DNA of 64,000 nucleotides, taken from positions 14,218,168-14,282,167 of the forward strand of contig JANVCC010000030.1 of the NCBI GenBank assembly GCA_025345505.1, read 5' to 3'. Both the position numbers and the translations under genes were made by a program. Below are positions 22,501 to 35,880 of this stretch, in pieces; the first letter of the stretch is position 1; each line of letters starts with the position of its first letter. Source of the stretch: Todiramphus chloris collaris (Eukaryota > Chordata > Aves > Coraciiformes > Alcedinidae). The notes under the pieces were generated by a model. The model made no database searches. It saw only the letters and a program-made list of their open reading frames with translations, and had not been told where the DNA came from.

Positions 22501-25500
22501 ACTCCAGGGCCTGTCTCACTGGTGTTCCTGCCACTTCCCGTGCCCCTGACGGAGCAGAGGCTTTGAGGCGCTTGCTCAGTCACCCACCTGCTGAGGCGCC
22601 TCAAGGAGAGTCAGGAATTGCCCTGTCTCCTTATCGTCTCCCTCAATCCTGACTTCATTTCACTTGGTTATGTGCATCCTTACTTTGGAAATGACTTAGA
22701 GGTGTCTTTGAGCCTGTGTCAGGCCACAGAGCCATATTTCCTGTGCCTTCATCTCTTGCAACTGCACTTTTTGGCATCCAGAAAGGTGTGAAATCTGCCC
22801 AAAGTGCACCCCAGCTTGGCTCAGTGTCTGTGTGCATGTCTCTGTGTGTGTATATTCTTTGTTGTCTACCAAGGGGTTGAGCTCCAGCTGCTGCACCTCT
22901 GTGGAGAAAATAACAGGGTGCCCCTCTTCTGTCTAGTCATTTAGCTCACAACATTTTTGGGACTTCATCTGTCTAGGATCTCTGTCCCTCTGAAAAACAT
23001 ACTCTAGAAATGTCCTGAAGATTTAAAAGCTTCAGGGGTGGGTGCTGTCAGGCCTTTGGATAGCATGGTGCTCCCATGTCCAGAAGATCCATATGAGCCT
23101 CATCTCCTTAGGAAGCTGAGGGATACGTAGCAGCTCTGGCAGCATTGTGTCAGCAGCTCCACACCTGAGGGCTGAAATTAGCTTCTCTTTTCTATACCAT
23201 AAAATCCCCTTTTCTACAGCCCTAAGATAGACTTAAACCCAAGTACCATCCACAGCTGCTGTAGGCTTTCTACTCCCTCCCTGCCTGCCTGCATGTTCTG
23301 CTGAGGATCAGGCCACGAGTGCCACCTTGCAGGCAAGCCTTGAAGGCAAGCAGCTGCTTGACTGGCACAGCTGTGCTGGCAGTAGATGATCTACGGATGT
23401 GGGCAGGTGTGGATTGCCCAGGCTATTGCAGCTTCTTCTATTAGCACCTCTCAGGGTTGTGTTTGCAGCAGGTCACCTGGATAAGTCACAAGAAGCAGGA
23501 GCTGTCACTGGTCCTTTATTCCCTCCCCGTGCCTGGCACATCCCCTGTAGCCCCCCTCTGCTCTTAGGGCTGCTGTGAGAGATGTGGGATGTGTAGACAC
23601 CTTAGTGTGTCTTGCCTCTGATGTGCACCCACCTGCCATCACATTTAGCCTGGCCCCTACTACTGCTGCAACAGCCAGGGAGAAGGATCTGGCAGGCTAT
23701 TAATAAAGAGCCTCAAGAAGAAGGAAATTAGAATAATATTCTTCTTTGTGTCCTTTCCTCTACCTCTACTGTACTCCCTCCTCCCTGTTTCACACACAGA
23801 CTCCACTTCTCATTGCAAATGCTCTCTCCTGGGATGGATTTTCTTTGATCCATCTGTAACCAAATCCTCCCAAATGCCATCAGCTTCACTGACTTACAAA
23901 TCTGTCATGCTGGAATGGGCTGAGAAGCCTGACACTGCTCTGGATTCCATGTCCCTTTCATGAACTTCAGGTGGAAAGAGCTAGCACTGGGACCTTCTGA
24001 GCCTGGTGCTGCATATTCTCCCCTGCATTATCTGAGGTGAATGTTGTCTGTTTTACACAGGGCTGGAAGTGGGACCAGCAGTGCTGAGGCTGGAGATACT
24101 TGTGAGACCTCCCCTGATGGGTGCTGAGGGGAGCTGGGGTTACTCCTTTGGGAGTTTCTGCTGAATAGTTTTGAGACTGGGGCATTGCCCTGAATGCTCA
24201 GTTGTATTTATCTTCAGGCAATGCTTCCCCAGACTCTTTGGCCACCTGGCCCAGCCTGTCATCTCCATCTGGCTCTATTCTCTTCCCCCGTATCTGCAGT
24301 AGCCAGGCCATTAGCAGTGACTCCAGATGCTCCATAAGCACAGACCTGTCTCACTCAGCAACTGCAGGCTGCTGTCTCCCTCACCTTTTGCCCTGCTCAT
24401 GAAAATTTGATCTCAGCCCACAAGTGTTCAACTGAGGCACCTTTCGCCCTCAACACTGCTGTGATGGGAGAGGGAAGCAGTGGTTCTCCTAACAAGCATG
24501 GACTGCCTCGCCTAAGAAAGTGTCCCAAACTTTCTGTCTTAGCACTATCCCCCCATCACATTAAAGCTGTTGCCTCTGTGTGGCTCTCAGGCTGTCCTGG
24601 AGCAGCTGGGGATGGATGCATGTCCTCAAAGGGGCACACAGCCCTATTCAGCTCTAGCATCCCTAGCAAGGGGTGAGCTCTTTGGGGCAAGTTTAATCGA
24701 TACAGGGTCTTTGCAGCATTGTGGATCAGTGGATCACTGAGAACTGAGTGTCCATACTGAGATATTTGTATGCCCCTGTGCTTGGTGTGAGGCACCTTGT
24801 TGGACTGCAGCCTAAACCTGAGGCTGGGTAGGTTGCAGGCTGAAGGAGAAGTCAGTCTGGTTCCAGTCCCACAACTGGATGTGCCAGAATACAAAGAGAA
24901 TAATCAAACATTTATATTCATCCTTGAGTGCTGGTGATGGACAGATTACACTCTGCAAGGAAGATATCAGGCTGCTCACAGCAGAGACGGCTTGCTGAGG
25001 TATAAAAGAGATTATTGTATATCTAAAATACAGACTTTGACAAATGTTTTCTTGGCTCCAAGAAGAAAAGCTTCTTTATTTGTGGAGTTAATTTGCATTT
25101 ACTGTAGCTTGCATTAAAGTTACGTTTCCTTTCATTCAAGGGACTTCTCTTTTGTTCACATGAAAGCAGGCAGATTAACCATCTGCAATGCACGTGTTCC
25201 TCCTGCTAATTGCTTATGGGATGTTCCACTTTCTGCTCCCCAGAACAACTTCCCAAAGACTAAGCCAATGTCACCACAACTTCCCAACTAGATTACCTAG
25301 GAGGGGACACTCCACCACCTCAAGATGAAAATACTGATACAGGCACGGATGACCACTGAGGAATGGATCCAGTGCCCAATTCTGCTAATACTGTCTCTGT
25401 TACAATGGTAATCAAAGGTTGTGCCTGTCAGGAATCACTTCCCTGCTGGTCCTGTTAGCATTCAGAAAGGAGATCACAGGAGAATATCAGGCAGCATTGA

Positions 25501-25665
25501 AAAGGGCTTGTGACTCCTTGGGTGCATACACAGCATGTCATGAAGTGCAGCAGTTCCTCCAGAGTCCCTGCCTGGCTTGATAATGAGAACTCCTTCGATT
25601 CAACATCCACCTTTGCCCTTGGTGGTATGTAGCAGGGCTTTTAATAATACTGTCAAGTGGGTTCT

Positions 25666-25725
25666 GTGGTGCTAGGTGCTGTACAAAATAAAAGACAATT
25701 CTTGCTGTAAAACATGTACATTCTG
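25666..25725. repeat. Possible ancient amniote repeat fragment
   Basis: 'ggtgctaggtgctgtacaaa' followed by 'aaagacaattcttgctgtaa' resembles the 'gcactgtacaaacac...agacagtccctgcc' segment shared by old amniote SINE/LINE tails seen in turtles, crocodiles and birds. The family name is uncertain and only about 50 bases are recognisable. Confidence 0.35.
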
Positions 25726-28700
25726 AAAAGGATGGAAACCCAAGGAAATGAAGACCCAACCTCAGGCACTTACCAATGCTATGAAACTCCCCCAGGGCCA
25801 CAGCAAAACCGACACAGCTCTAACTTGGGTATCCCATCAACAAAAGGGGCATTTTTTTCCTCTTCTGAGCAATACTTGGAAAAAAATGAGCAAGGAAGTG
25901 ACTCACCAGAGTGCCTGCTCTGTGGAAACAGGACTTTATGCCTTGCTTCTGGGTCTGAATGTTTGTCTGGAGGTATCCTGCTCCCCTAAACCACATCTGC
26001 AACTGCTGATTGTTGACTTTTTTGCAGGTACAAATCCCTGTCTATCTCTCCACCCAGAATACTCACTCCCTAAGTCTTACAGGGTTTGAGGATGCATGAG
26101 GTATGGATGCTATCACCATTGTGCCTGGCTCCTTGGACAGAGAACATGAGTGGAGCTAGCTGCTTTCTAAAGCCTTTGGTCTGGGAGAGATCCCCCATCT
26201 TGCTGAGGGTAAAATGGTCCAGCTGATGTCCCTGCTGCACATTTTCAGCAGGCCTGTATATCTGTGCAGCAGGTAGAGAATAACCTTTAGACCCTTCTCA
26301 GATACTTGCCCTGGGTGACACCTGGTCACACTTTCCCCAGAGGCATTTAGCCTGCAGGGATTCAACATGAAGGTTTAAACGTGTTTTAGCTAAATGATGC
26401 CAACTGTCAATCATTAAAACAAGTTAAACTAAGAGCAAATGATGCAGTTAATCAAAGGTTTTCTGAGGAGCCAAGGCTTGTAAGCAGTTAGAGGGAATTT
26501 TTTTCCTGTCCTCCATGGCAAAAGAAAGTTTTCAAAAAATGAGGATTTCTACCTCCTTCTGCAGAGATGAAGAGCCACAGCTTCTTAGGCTCAAAGGAAG
26601 AAAAGCAGCAATCATGGAGACTAGAGCATCATAGATCCCCCAGACAATGTGGTACCACTTTTTCACGTCCAATGTCATTAAATCCTTTGTGAGAGAGGGC
26701 TGCATCTCTCATCTGAGAAGCCCAGGATGAAGATTTCATCTGAAATGCCACCTTGCCTTTGCACAAGGGGATTTGTAAAGAACAAAAGCTTCAAATAATC
26801 CTCCTCATCTTAATAAAAGGATAAGATAAAGTTACAAAAAGTCTGGAGCAAATCTAGTTAGGCTGCAAATTTGGACAGACAGCTTAAGCCAAGGAGATTA
26901 AACAATTTGACAGACATAAGCATTTGTACCTTCCTGAATTGTTTTGTGGGCAGAGGACTGCAGTGTAGGCTCTTTGATGCTCCTGGCACTCTGCTGGGAA
27001 AAGCCATCCAAATTCCTTGATTTCCTTCCTGTGAGCAAATACTGCTTCAGACCCTTGGCTGGCACAGACTGGCTTTTCCCCTCTGATGGTGGGGGAACCC
27101 AGCCAATTCAAGCCTGCTGAGCTCCTGGCTCACTTTCTGAGCTCCAGTGTCGAGGATAAGCGTGCTGGGAGAGTCTTCAGCGAGTGAGCCTGTGTGCTCC
27201 AGAGACACCATCTGGTTTTACTGGAAACACTGCAGATTAAAGGTCTCCTAATGGCATTTAATTTAGATTCCATGAGACCTCCAGCAGATAGCTAACAAAG
27301 GATCAAAAATGTATTTTTTCAAACATCTCCACTGAGAGGTAGCAAAGCTGCTGAAGCTTAGGGGATGTAAGTGTGTAAACACTGCTCAGCAAGATCCTAA
27401 GCACAGGCTTGGTTCCTGCATGCACAGCAAAAGCCAGAAAACAGCTCTTAAGCTTTTTGACTCATCTCAAAGCTTTCCAGAGTGTTATGGTGATGAGATG
27501 GGTGCTGGAGCTTGGTGCTGCAGGCTGCTGGCAGCTTTTGTCCTTTGCTTGGAGCTTAGTGACAGTGTAGGCATAATCTTGGTGAATTTAGACCAGACAG
27601 AGAACAAATCTGAATGTGTTTCTAGGGAGGAAACAGGGTGCCTGTTTTTACATACTCAGCACCTTGCAATTCCAGCCCTGGACTGGTGATAAGTGGGTTT
27701 GGGATGCATCCTTTTGGATAATTTCTGCTTTTAGAGATTCTGCCTGTGGGTCTTTGACCTTGATGGATCTCAGCCACATTCATGAGAAGATTGCAATGTC
27801 TTCTTTCATGCAGCGTTCACCTGACTTCTCACTGTCTTTCTGAGTGAATTCTTCACTTCTTCCATTTGCTGCAATCAAGGAGCCATTGGTGGGATGCCAC
27901 AAGTAGTTTTGGACCATCAAGCTGTGTAACTCTGGATTTCACCACAGAGAAACCTTCAGGCAGGATGCTGCCCTGCAGGACGCACCAAGGCTTCAGTGCT
28001 GTTACTCCAGCCACTGTCAGCAGCAAGATTTTCTGCCGTAGCGGTGCAGTGTTGTACAGCCTACGCTGAGTCCTCTGCTTCAACAGTGCCATAAATCCTC
28101 ATCTCGATGCTCCAGTTATTCCTCTCGGTGCATGTCTGACTTCAGAATCTCATCAGACACCTTCACTTAAATTCTACTAGTGACAGAGTCATTAAGTGCA
28201 GCTGGTCACCCTAATTCACTTAATAATTTGACATGGGCATTTTTTCACCTTTTTTATGCCCATACAGGGAAGTGATTATAATCAGGGAAGTGACTTGGTT
28301 CAAATGACATAATTGATTTTCATATTTATTCCCCCTCACTGATCTCAGTTCAAATGTACTCAGCTCACAAGTCAAAAGATGATTTCTTCTAATTATCAGT
28401 TCTGCAGAGCTCATCTTGGGTTCTGCAAATCCAGCTGTATCCTTTGTGCCTCTACCATGCTGTCACCAAGAATAAAGTGTTTGCAATCAGGACGCAGTCA
28501 GTCAGTCATGTTTTGTTGCTAATGTGCAAGGCAGAACGGAAGCTCATTTGCCCCTCCGCCCTGCTACTGGCTCTGTTGAGTCAAGAGTTGAAAAAATGCA
28601 TGTTTCCAGCTGGGGCATGACTGCAGGAGAGAAATGAAGAGGGATGGGGTGGGGAACAACCCAAGAGGGGTGTTCCAGGCTGTGGGAAGAGTGGATGAGA

Positions 28701-30408
28701 TGAGGCTGATGAAAGGCATGGTAGATGAAATCACTCATGAGTCAGTCTCCTTGCACAAAGGGTGAGTGAATCGGCCATGTGCCTTTGCTTGAAAGTTCCC
28801 TGTTCCATTGGCTGGGGGACTTACAGCAGGCTCCTAAAGCCTTTGCAGCCAGGAGTTTGGATCACACAGTCATATTCATAGGTCCATGACACAATCCCAG
28901 AGCTAAGGCCATATTTGGATCAATTGTCATTCAATCAATCCCTTTCACTGATGCCATGGACCTTCATCAATGAAGGTGTGGTTTCTGTTAATTGATCTCC
29001 TTCTGAACTGTCAGACCTTGCTAAGGCTAAGAACAAATCATGGCTCTTGATGAGGCCCTGAAGCTGGGCTGCTCTTTCTAGTGGGAATGGACCCATAAAG
29101 CAAAGAGTTAGGAGAGAGAGCCAAGAGACTATGGCTTTTTCTCCATGCTGATGCTGGGTGAAGCCACTTACTCTCTATGGATGGAGACACCATGGGCCAT
29201 ACTCTGACCCATCTTCTGGCAGCAGTCACAGTCAGTCTGACTCTGTAAATTGTTGCCCTTGCCAAATGAAGCGGTGGGTCCACAACTTTTATGCCATTCT
29301 CATCAGTGTGTTGGCTTAGCAACAACTTAATTTGCTTGTGCATAGAGCTGGCCGTGCTAATGGTTTTGATAGACAGCTCATCAAAATCCAGGGCTCAAAT
29401 GGGCCTTTTCCTAGGACCTCTATTTAGTGTGTCCATCTGTTGCGTGGATGACACAGATGGCAAAAGCCATATTTCAGCAAGACCTCTGCACATCTCATCG
29501 CCTGGCAGCCTGAGGGGTGAGCTGATGGCAGGGCAAAGGGGAGAAGCACTAAGTGCTGGAAGGCTTTGTGGGCAGGCGGAGAAAAGTGGCTGAGGATCAA
29601 GCAGCTGGGGGCTGAATGCAGATCATCCGATGAGTCACAAATTTTTAACAGAATAGTTTGCTACCTGGAACAGGCAGCTGAGGAGCATGGTGCCGCCTTC
29701 ATTTCCCAGCACTTTCTGATCCAGGCTGCAGGTCCTGCTACAGCGCAAGCCTTGTCAGGTATCAGCGGGCTCAGCATAGAGCAGCTGAGCAAAGTCCTAT
29801 GGGCTGTGACAGGCAGAGGTACAGAGATTCAGCATCCCATCTCCTGAGACAGTTATCTCTGAATTTCCCCAAGCAAACACACTGTGGTTGCAGAGATCCA
29901 GTGATACATTTGCTACCTGTTCTTCCCTCTCCCTGTGCCATCTGATCATTATGGTTTTATTTTCTGACACAGCTCCAGCATCTCAGGGGATGAGATTCCC
30001 TGGGGACTCTTTTGCATCACGTGGCTGCCCAGGGGCTGCGGTTGCTGGGGAGGTGGCTTGAAGACCCTTTTCTTCCCTTCCAGTCTCGTGTGCCTAATTC
30101 CTCTGAAATAATCCCGAAAGGTCAGCTAAACATTTCCATAATAAGGAGCATTCTGAATAAGTAATTTCTATTTCTGCCTCATCTGTAGGCTTTTCTTAAG
30201 ACAGCAAGTACTTACTTTTGAAAGTAAGAACAAAAACCTGAAGAAACCAAACTGAATGTATTTCCTTTAAACTCTTCTAGAAAAAATTAATTATGATGAG
30301 CAGCTTGTCATGCTCTGTGTTCCTTTCAGTGCTTCTACTTGGAGAGAAAGGGTAAGTTCTCTTTACATTTAAAGTATGGACAATTTTATAGAGTTATACA
30401 TTTATATA
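25726..30408. other. Unique non-coding DNA
   Basis: No gene recognised. A 93-codon open frame at 29566-29847 reads as mildly protein-like but has no initiation or splice support. 28170-28440 is AT-rich with TAAT-type cores. No interspersed repeat was identified by eye. Confidence 0.45.
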
Positions 30409-30436
30409 TATGCATATTCATATATATATATATATA
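30409..30436. repeat. (TA)n-rich microsatellite
   Basis: Alternating TA run interrupted once by 'gcatattca', embedded in AT-rich sequence. Confidence 0.85.
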
Positions 30437-31000
30437 GTTAAGCTTTTCTGATCTTGCCTTCAGTCCTTTTGAAGAAATTTTGTGTTAGTCTTGCAGATGT
30501 GGAAGGGGATTACACCACTAATCTTGGTGCATTATGCAATACTTCTACACCTGGAATAAAAATAAGGGGAACAATTCCCCCAGCTCTATTAATAATTTTC
30601 ACATCAGGAAGAATAATATTCATCCTCCCCTCCAGATTGGTCACTTTCTGTCAGTCACACAGCAAAAATCCTCAGAATGAAGGACTGCTTTTCTCTGAGT
30701 TGAAACAAAAAGGATTAACACAGAATACAAATGCAAAGCTGATAGATAATGACATTTGTTTCTAAAGCTCCCATTACTTTCAGATTTCCAGTCACCTGAT
30801 GGACAAGTTCACCTCAAGTGATAGGAACAGGCAATCCTGTTTGTTTACCCCTTTGGCACGATGAAGGAGATTTGTAAAAGCTTTTCTCATTTCTCTGAGT
30901 CTGACAAAGCAGACAGTCGCTGTGAGTTCAGAGCAAACATTACCAATATTTTTCAAATATCTAATTTCTGAGGGTTTGGCTTATTTTGCTGTTTAGTGAA

Positions 31001-31031
31001 TCCATCTATCCACCCATCCATCCATCCATCC
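31001..31031. repeat. (TCCA)n tetranucleotide repeat
   Basis: About seven TCCA-type units with two early interruptions, followed by related 'cctacccatccaccc' sequence near 31095, suggesting an eroded longer array. Confidence 0.8.
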
Positions 31032-32424
31032 GCACTGAACCCCACAGTTCTCTAATCACTGATGTACAAACACTGTGTTTGCACAAACACATCAACCTAC
31101 CCATCCACCCTCACATTTATCCCTACCCTTTTAGGATTGCATTGAGTGGGTTTAGGGTAGACAAGCACCAGCACTCAGCCATGCCCTCTACTGTAACTTC
31201 TACAAAAAAAGCACATCTTTGTCCCATCCTAGCCCTGAATCATGTCATCAGGTGCTGAGTGGGCAACCACTGTGCACTGACTGGACCTGATCCTGTGGCC
31301 CAAGCTGCAGAGATTTGTGTTATCCCCTCTGATCTTCTGCACAACACAGGCTGAAGTGAAGCTCTCATTAAGTGCACATTAATCAGAAGCCTTTTAAAGT
31401 ATATTTTTTCCCTAGTTTTTGATATGACTTCTCCTTGCTGTACCCCTGTGAAGCCACTCTTCTCCTTTAGGGCTTAGAGTGATCCCAGAGCAGCCCCAGC
31501 CTTACATGATCAAGGCTTGGTTCCATCATCTATCGCTAGGCCCTCAGTCCTGCCCCTGCTAAAGCACAGCAACAGCCAGCTCTCACCAGCAGCACAAACT
31601 GGGAGGACTCGGTGGGATTTTCCCTTCTATAAGTGGTAGCAGCTCAAGCTGCCCATGCTTTTCTGGCACCTTCCCTGGGAGCAAGTATGCCAGGACAACT
31701 CTCTGGAGAGCAAGTCTCCATTTTTCTATGAGTGCTCAGCTTTACCGCTTTGCTGCACAGGATAACAGAGAGCCACAGTCCTCAAGGCAACAGAGAGCCC
31801 AGCTCACGGCCCAGCTCATCTGAGAGTCCTGGTGGTGTGGTTGGACATGCTGGCTGTAAATTACTCTGTGTTCTCATCGAGGTCACCCCACATCCATCCC
31901 AACTGTGACAGCAGTCAATGTGCAAAGCCTCCTGCCTGTCCTCAGTGCTGAGACAGGAGTGGGATACTGCAGAGCCTCCAGTGGATGATGTGCACCTCTG
32001 GTAGCCCTCAGCTTCTCAGGCCAATTAAAATCCTCTTCAAGTGATATGTCTAATCTCTAGACCCCTCTGGGGAACTTGCACAACTCATTAGTGTAATTGG
32101 GAGATGTTTCCATTGTGGCAGAGCCCACCTAGCTGCTGAACTACCATGGCTTTTGTGGGATGCAGTCCTATAACCTGAGACAGTGGCAGGGTGAAGGGGC
32201 CCATCAGCTCTGACATCTCACGGGGACCTTCCGTAATCGCTTCTTGCAGCGTTCGGCAAACAATGCAACAGCGCTTTTTAAATAGCATCTCTTGTTTCTG
32301 TGATGCCTGCAATGAAACACCTCTGCCCCTGGAGCTCCACTCTCTTCATAAATGCTTGCCAGTGTCTACGTACCCACTGGCTGGTTACAGTTTTGAAAAC
32401 CAGGGACAAGCAGGTAATTATCCA

Positions 32425-32475
32425 ACCCTCATGTCACAGATGGGGAAACTGAGGCAGAGGGCTGTGAATTAGAGT
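32425..32475 (+). repeat. Likely MIR-type SINE core remnant
   Basis: gtcacagatggggaaactga followed by 'ggcagagggctgtgaatta' closely resembles the MIR core ('acagatgaggaaactgaggc...'). It is the best of several such matches in the window (others near 4340, 19205 and 50050). MIR relics are rare but present in birds. Confidence 0.4.
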
Positions 32476-35400
32476 ATGGATAATATGGTCTCCTCTCTGC
32501 CCCTGGAGAGGTGTGGGGTTAGCAAAAGCAGATGTGAGGAGTCCTCTCTCAAAAAAAGTTCCTCCAAAGCTGTTTTCAGAGACCCAGAGGCAAGCAGCAG
32601 TGGTTTCATGGTCTGGACTTCCTAAGGTGTCTTTTCATCCTGGGACAGTCTGAGATGGCTGGACACCTTCTACAGGACTCTGCCCCATCACCTATTGCAT
32701 GGGACAAGAGGATTCTTGCTCACAGAATGGGCAAAACTGGTTTAAATGGGGCTGGTGCTGGAGAGAAGAGCTGTGGGAGGTTAGGGAAGCATCCTGTGCT
32801 CTACCCTACTTTCTCATGGGCAAGGAATTAAACACTCTGAACACAGGCATTATCCCGAGTGCTAGTTTGCATATAAGTCTGAAATGTTTATTTCAGCAGC
32901 ACAGGGAGCTGTGAGACTAATGCTGTGAAGTGAGGAGGGGGCAGGCGTGCCAAGTCCTGCCCTCTACCCTGACACACAGCAGTGCTGGGGAAACTGAACC
33001 CCAATTTCCAGAGGGATGCTGTGCTCCTGGGAACTGGTGTCCTGTATGCTGCTTTGCCAACACCACTGCCATCTCCCTCCCAGCTGATTTCCAGTGAGCC
33101 AAATCAAACACCTTTCTTAAGGAGAAGCAGCAGCACTGAAAGACCACATGATGTCTGTAGTGGTAAGCTCACCCTGGTTTCCACCTTGGTGGAGCAGCTG
33201 TAACCACATGGCATTACAATTTCCTGCAGTTTTTTCTTCCTGCAAGGACCAGATCTTCTGCCTATTTCTATAGGCACAGGCTGGGATGAAGTAAATTCAG
33301 TGGCAACATAAGGACAAAAAGTCTTATAGAACCTGGCTCAATGAGAACCACATTTGCATGGCATTTAAGAGGTCTTCTGCCTTCTCGAAGTATTGGCTCC
33401 AAACTGATACAGAGCAGGACTTGTATGGCAGGATTCTCCTCTTCCTGTCTTAAAAGTATTACGAAAGATTAGTGCCTGCTGTCATCGAGGTTTGCAGGCA
33501 TGTTATTGTTATTAATTATGGTTATTACTGTAGCGCAGATCTACACAGCATCTGGTGGCCAGGCTGCCCGCAGAACCAGGGCTGCCAGCTGCAGAGAGGC
33601 AGCCCCTGCTGTCTGCCCCGGTTGGGAGCCAAAAAACCAGCAGCTGCCCGAGCAGCACGGGCATACCCGTGCCATGGCCAGCTGGCTCGGCAGGCAGAGT
33701 GCAGTGCCAGCCAGCCCCGTGGCAAGCTGAAGCTCAGCTGCCTGCCAGCAAAGGTGGGAGACTAGAGAGCGTGGGGAAGGAAGCAGCGTGTTTGGAGGAG
33801 AGCAGCCGTGCTGGGGTGTCGGGTGAAGCTGGGCATAAAATAGGAAAGGGTTTTCATGAGTGTTTTCGAGCAATGGATCGAGCTCTGGAAGCCTGTGCCC
33901 TTTCATCAGCCTGGAATGCTTGGGAACGCTGAAGGGCTTTTATGTGGCATTTTTGGAGGTGGGGGAGGACTTTGGTATTTTTAGAGGCTTTCCTTCATCT
34001 CTCCTCTGTTGTCTCGTTGCTTTCTCTGTCTGAAGGAAAGTGGAGAGAGGAAAGGGAAAAAGGAAACACTCCAAATTGAAAAAGGAGGGCTTGAAGCTTT
34101 GGTGGAAAGCAAAGGAGGAGAAACCTCCCCTGGTGGCCCTTCCCTGGGGGAAGAATGAAAGGAAATGTGGTGAAATCAAAGTATTTGTGGAAATGTAAAT
34201 ACCATGGGGGAAGGAGACTGTGAATATTTAAGTAATTCTACTTAGTTGTATCAATGGCAGTTCAGCCTAGGTGGGGGAAGCGGGGGGAAGGGACTGCCAC
34301 CTCTCTGAGCCCAGTGACATGGGACCCCCCCATATGCCCCACGGCAGGCAATTCATCCCAGGGAACTAATCAGTGCTGCCACAGAGAGATGTTCCCTGCT
34401 CCATGGGAGTTTCTATTTTTGCCATGACTTACAATCATCGCTGCTCTAAGGGGAATGGCTGGGTGCTAATGAGCATCCCCAGATGGGATGTCTTGGCTCG
34501 CTGTGCTTGACAGCAGGACGCATGAGCCCCAGCATCCCTTGTCACCTCTGGAGGTGGCTGATGGGCCTCAGTGGGACCTTGTGTGTGACTCGGACAGGAG
34601 AATTAACAAAAACATTAATTTCATCCAGAATAATTGATGAAAAAACTGCTGCAAGATGAGCAAAGAGCAGCCCGTGCTGCTACCTACCTTTTGTAGAAAA
34701 AGTCTGTGCATGTCCTTGCCCAAAAATCTGGAGCTCTGGGAGAGCGGGCTTAGCAGATACAATGCTTTTGACAGCAGATACCTCTACCAGGCAATTGATC
34801 CATTAGTGGCTTGTTTGTATTACACAGCAGGTGGAAAAACTTTCTGGGAGGACGTCTTGACAGTGAGCATCACAGGTCCATGTGCTTTGGAGTCCTGTCC
34901 CAGACACCTGGAGTAGGGGGACTGCAAGACTCAGGGTTCACCCTCAGTTGCCTCCCCAAGGTGATTCCTAGCCATTTCAGGGATATCTGTTACTCCTTAA
35001 ACCCAGAGCAGGTGAAGCCCTCAGTTTGGTGTTATGTCTTGTCCCAAACATCCCCTTCCCCTTGAGTCTTTGGGCAGGAAAATGAGAGAAGGACGAGTCA
35101 TGGGATAAAAAATCAGGACAGAGCCTTTGAACCATTTATTTTAAGCATCATAATGACTTTCTTCCCTAGGTCCCTGCCTTTCTATGACCGTGGGAGTTTT
35201 GAGCATGGGCAGAGCTCTGGTCTAGCAGAAGAGCATGGCTGCAAGAGCTGGGAAGCACTGCCTGGACCCAGGAGGTGCCAAAGTTGCCCAAGATGTTTCA
35301 TGAGACTTCTACTGGCAGCCAGCACAGAAGCTTCTCACTGGACTGGGAACACTGGTCCCATGTCCCTTCCAAAGACAGAGATGGGAAGTTGTGACTGAGG

Positions 35401-35514
35401 AGGAAAAAGTAGTTGGGAGCAATTAGTGTGGAGCTGGTAGATAGCAGAGGCAGGAGAGAGCAGACTGTGTTGCAGTCCTCGGCAGCATGGAAATGTGGCT
35501 GCTGCAGTTGAAGA

Positions 35515-35880
35515 GCCTATTAAAGAGCCGAGACATACACCAACTTTATTAGCCACATGTCAGAAAATGCTTTCCACAGTAAATCCTACTTAATAGCCAT
35601 ACGCTAGGACAGAATTAAATGCTTTTTAGCTCTCAGACAGTTATGTAAACTTGAGAGAGGAGAAAAAAAAGATAACAAATATCAACAGAGGAGCCTTCAG
35701 TGCATACCAGTTATTAATGTATTTATCTAGGCCATTTATTTATTGAAAATATTTTATTTTTTTTTCTGGGACAGGCCTATTAAGTCTGACAGCTTAATCA
35801 ACACCCAATGGGAAAAAGGCCATTTTGTAAAGTAGTTAAACTCCCATTGATTTTGATATAGGCTTCTTTTTTTATTTTGT
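35515..35880. promoter_or_regulatory. Candidate conserved non-coding element
   Basis: AT-rich unique sequence with many short TAAT/TTAAT and TTTATT motifs (ccagttattaatgtattt, cagcttaatcaacaccc, gacagaattaaatgc). No repeat or coding pattern. Composition only. Confidence 0.25.

Larger units (their letters stand above)
14270..25665. other. Unique non-coding DNA
   Basis: No gene recognised. It contains candidate conserved elements at 15600-15870 and 22255-22500, a CA run at 18199-18214, a degenerate GGAT-rich stretch at 18576-18632 and a MIR-like core near 19205. Two short imperfect direct repeats occur: 19 bases at 16296 and 16352, and 14 bases at 18106 and 18167. Open frames here are short and lack signatures. 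Confidence 0.5.

Noticed and set aside
29566-29847. 93-codon frame with mildly protein-like composition
   Set aside because: No convincing splice sites or domain; weaker than the three candidates kept.
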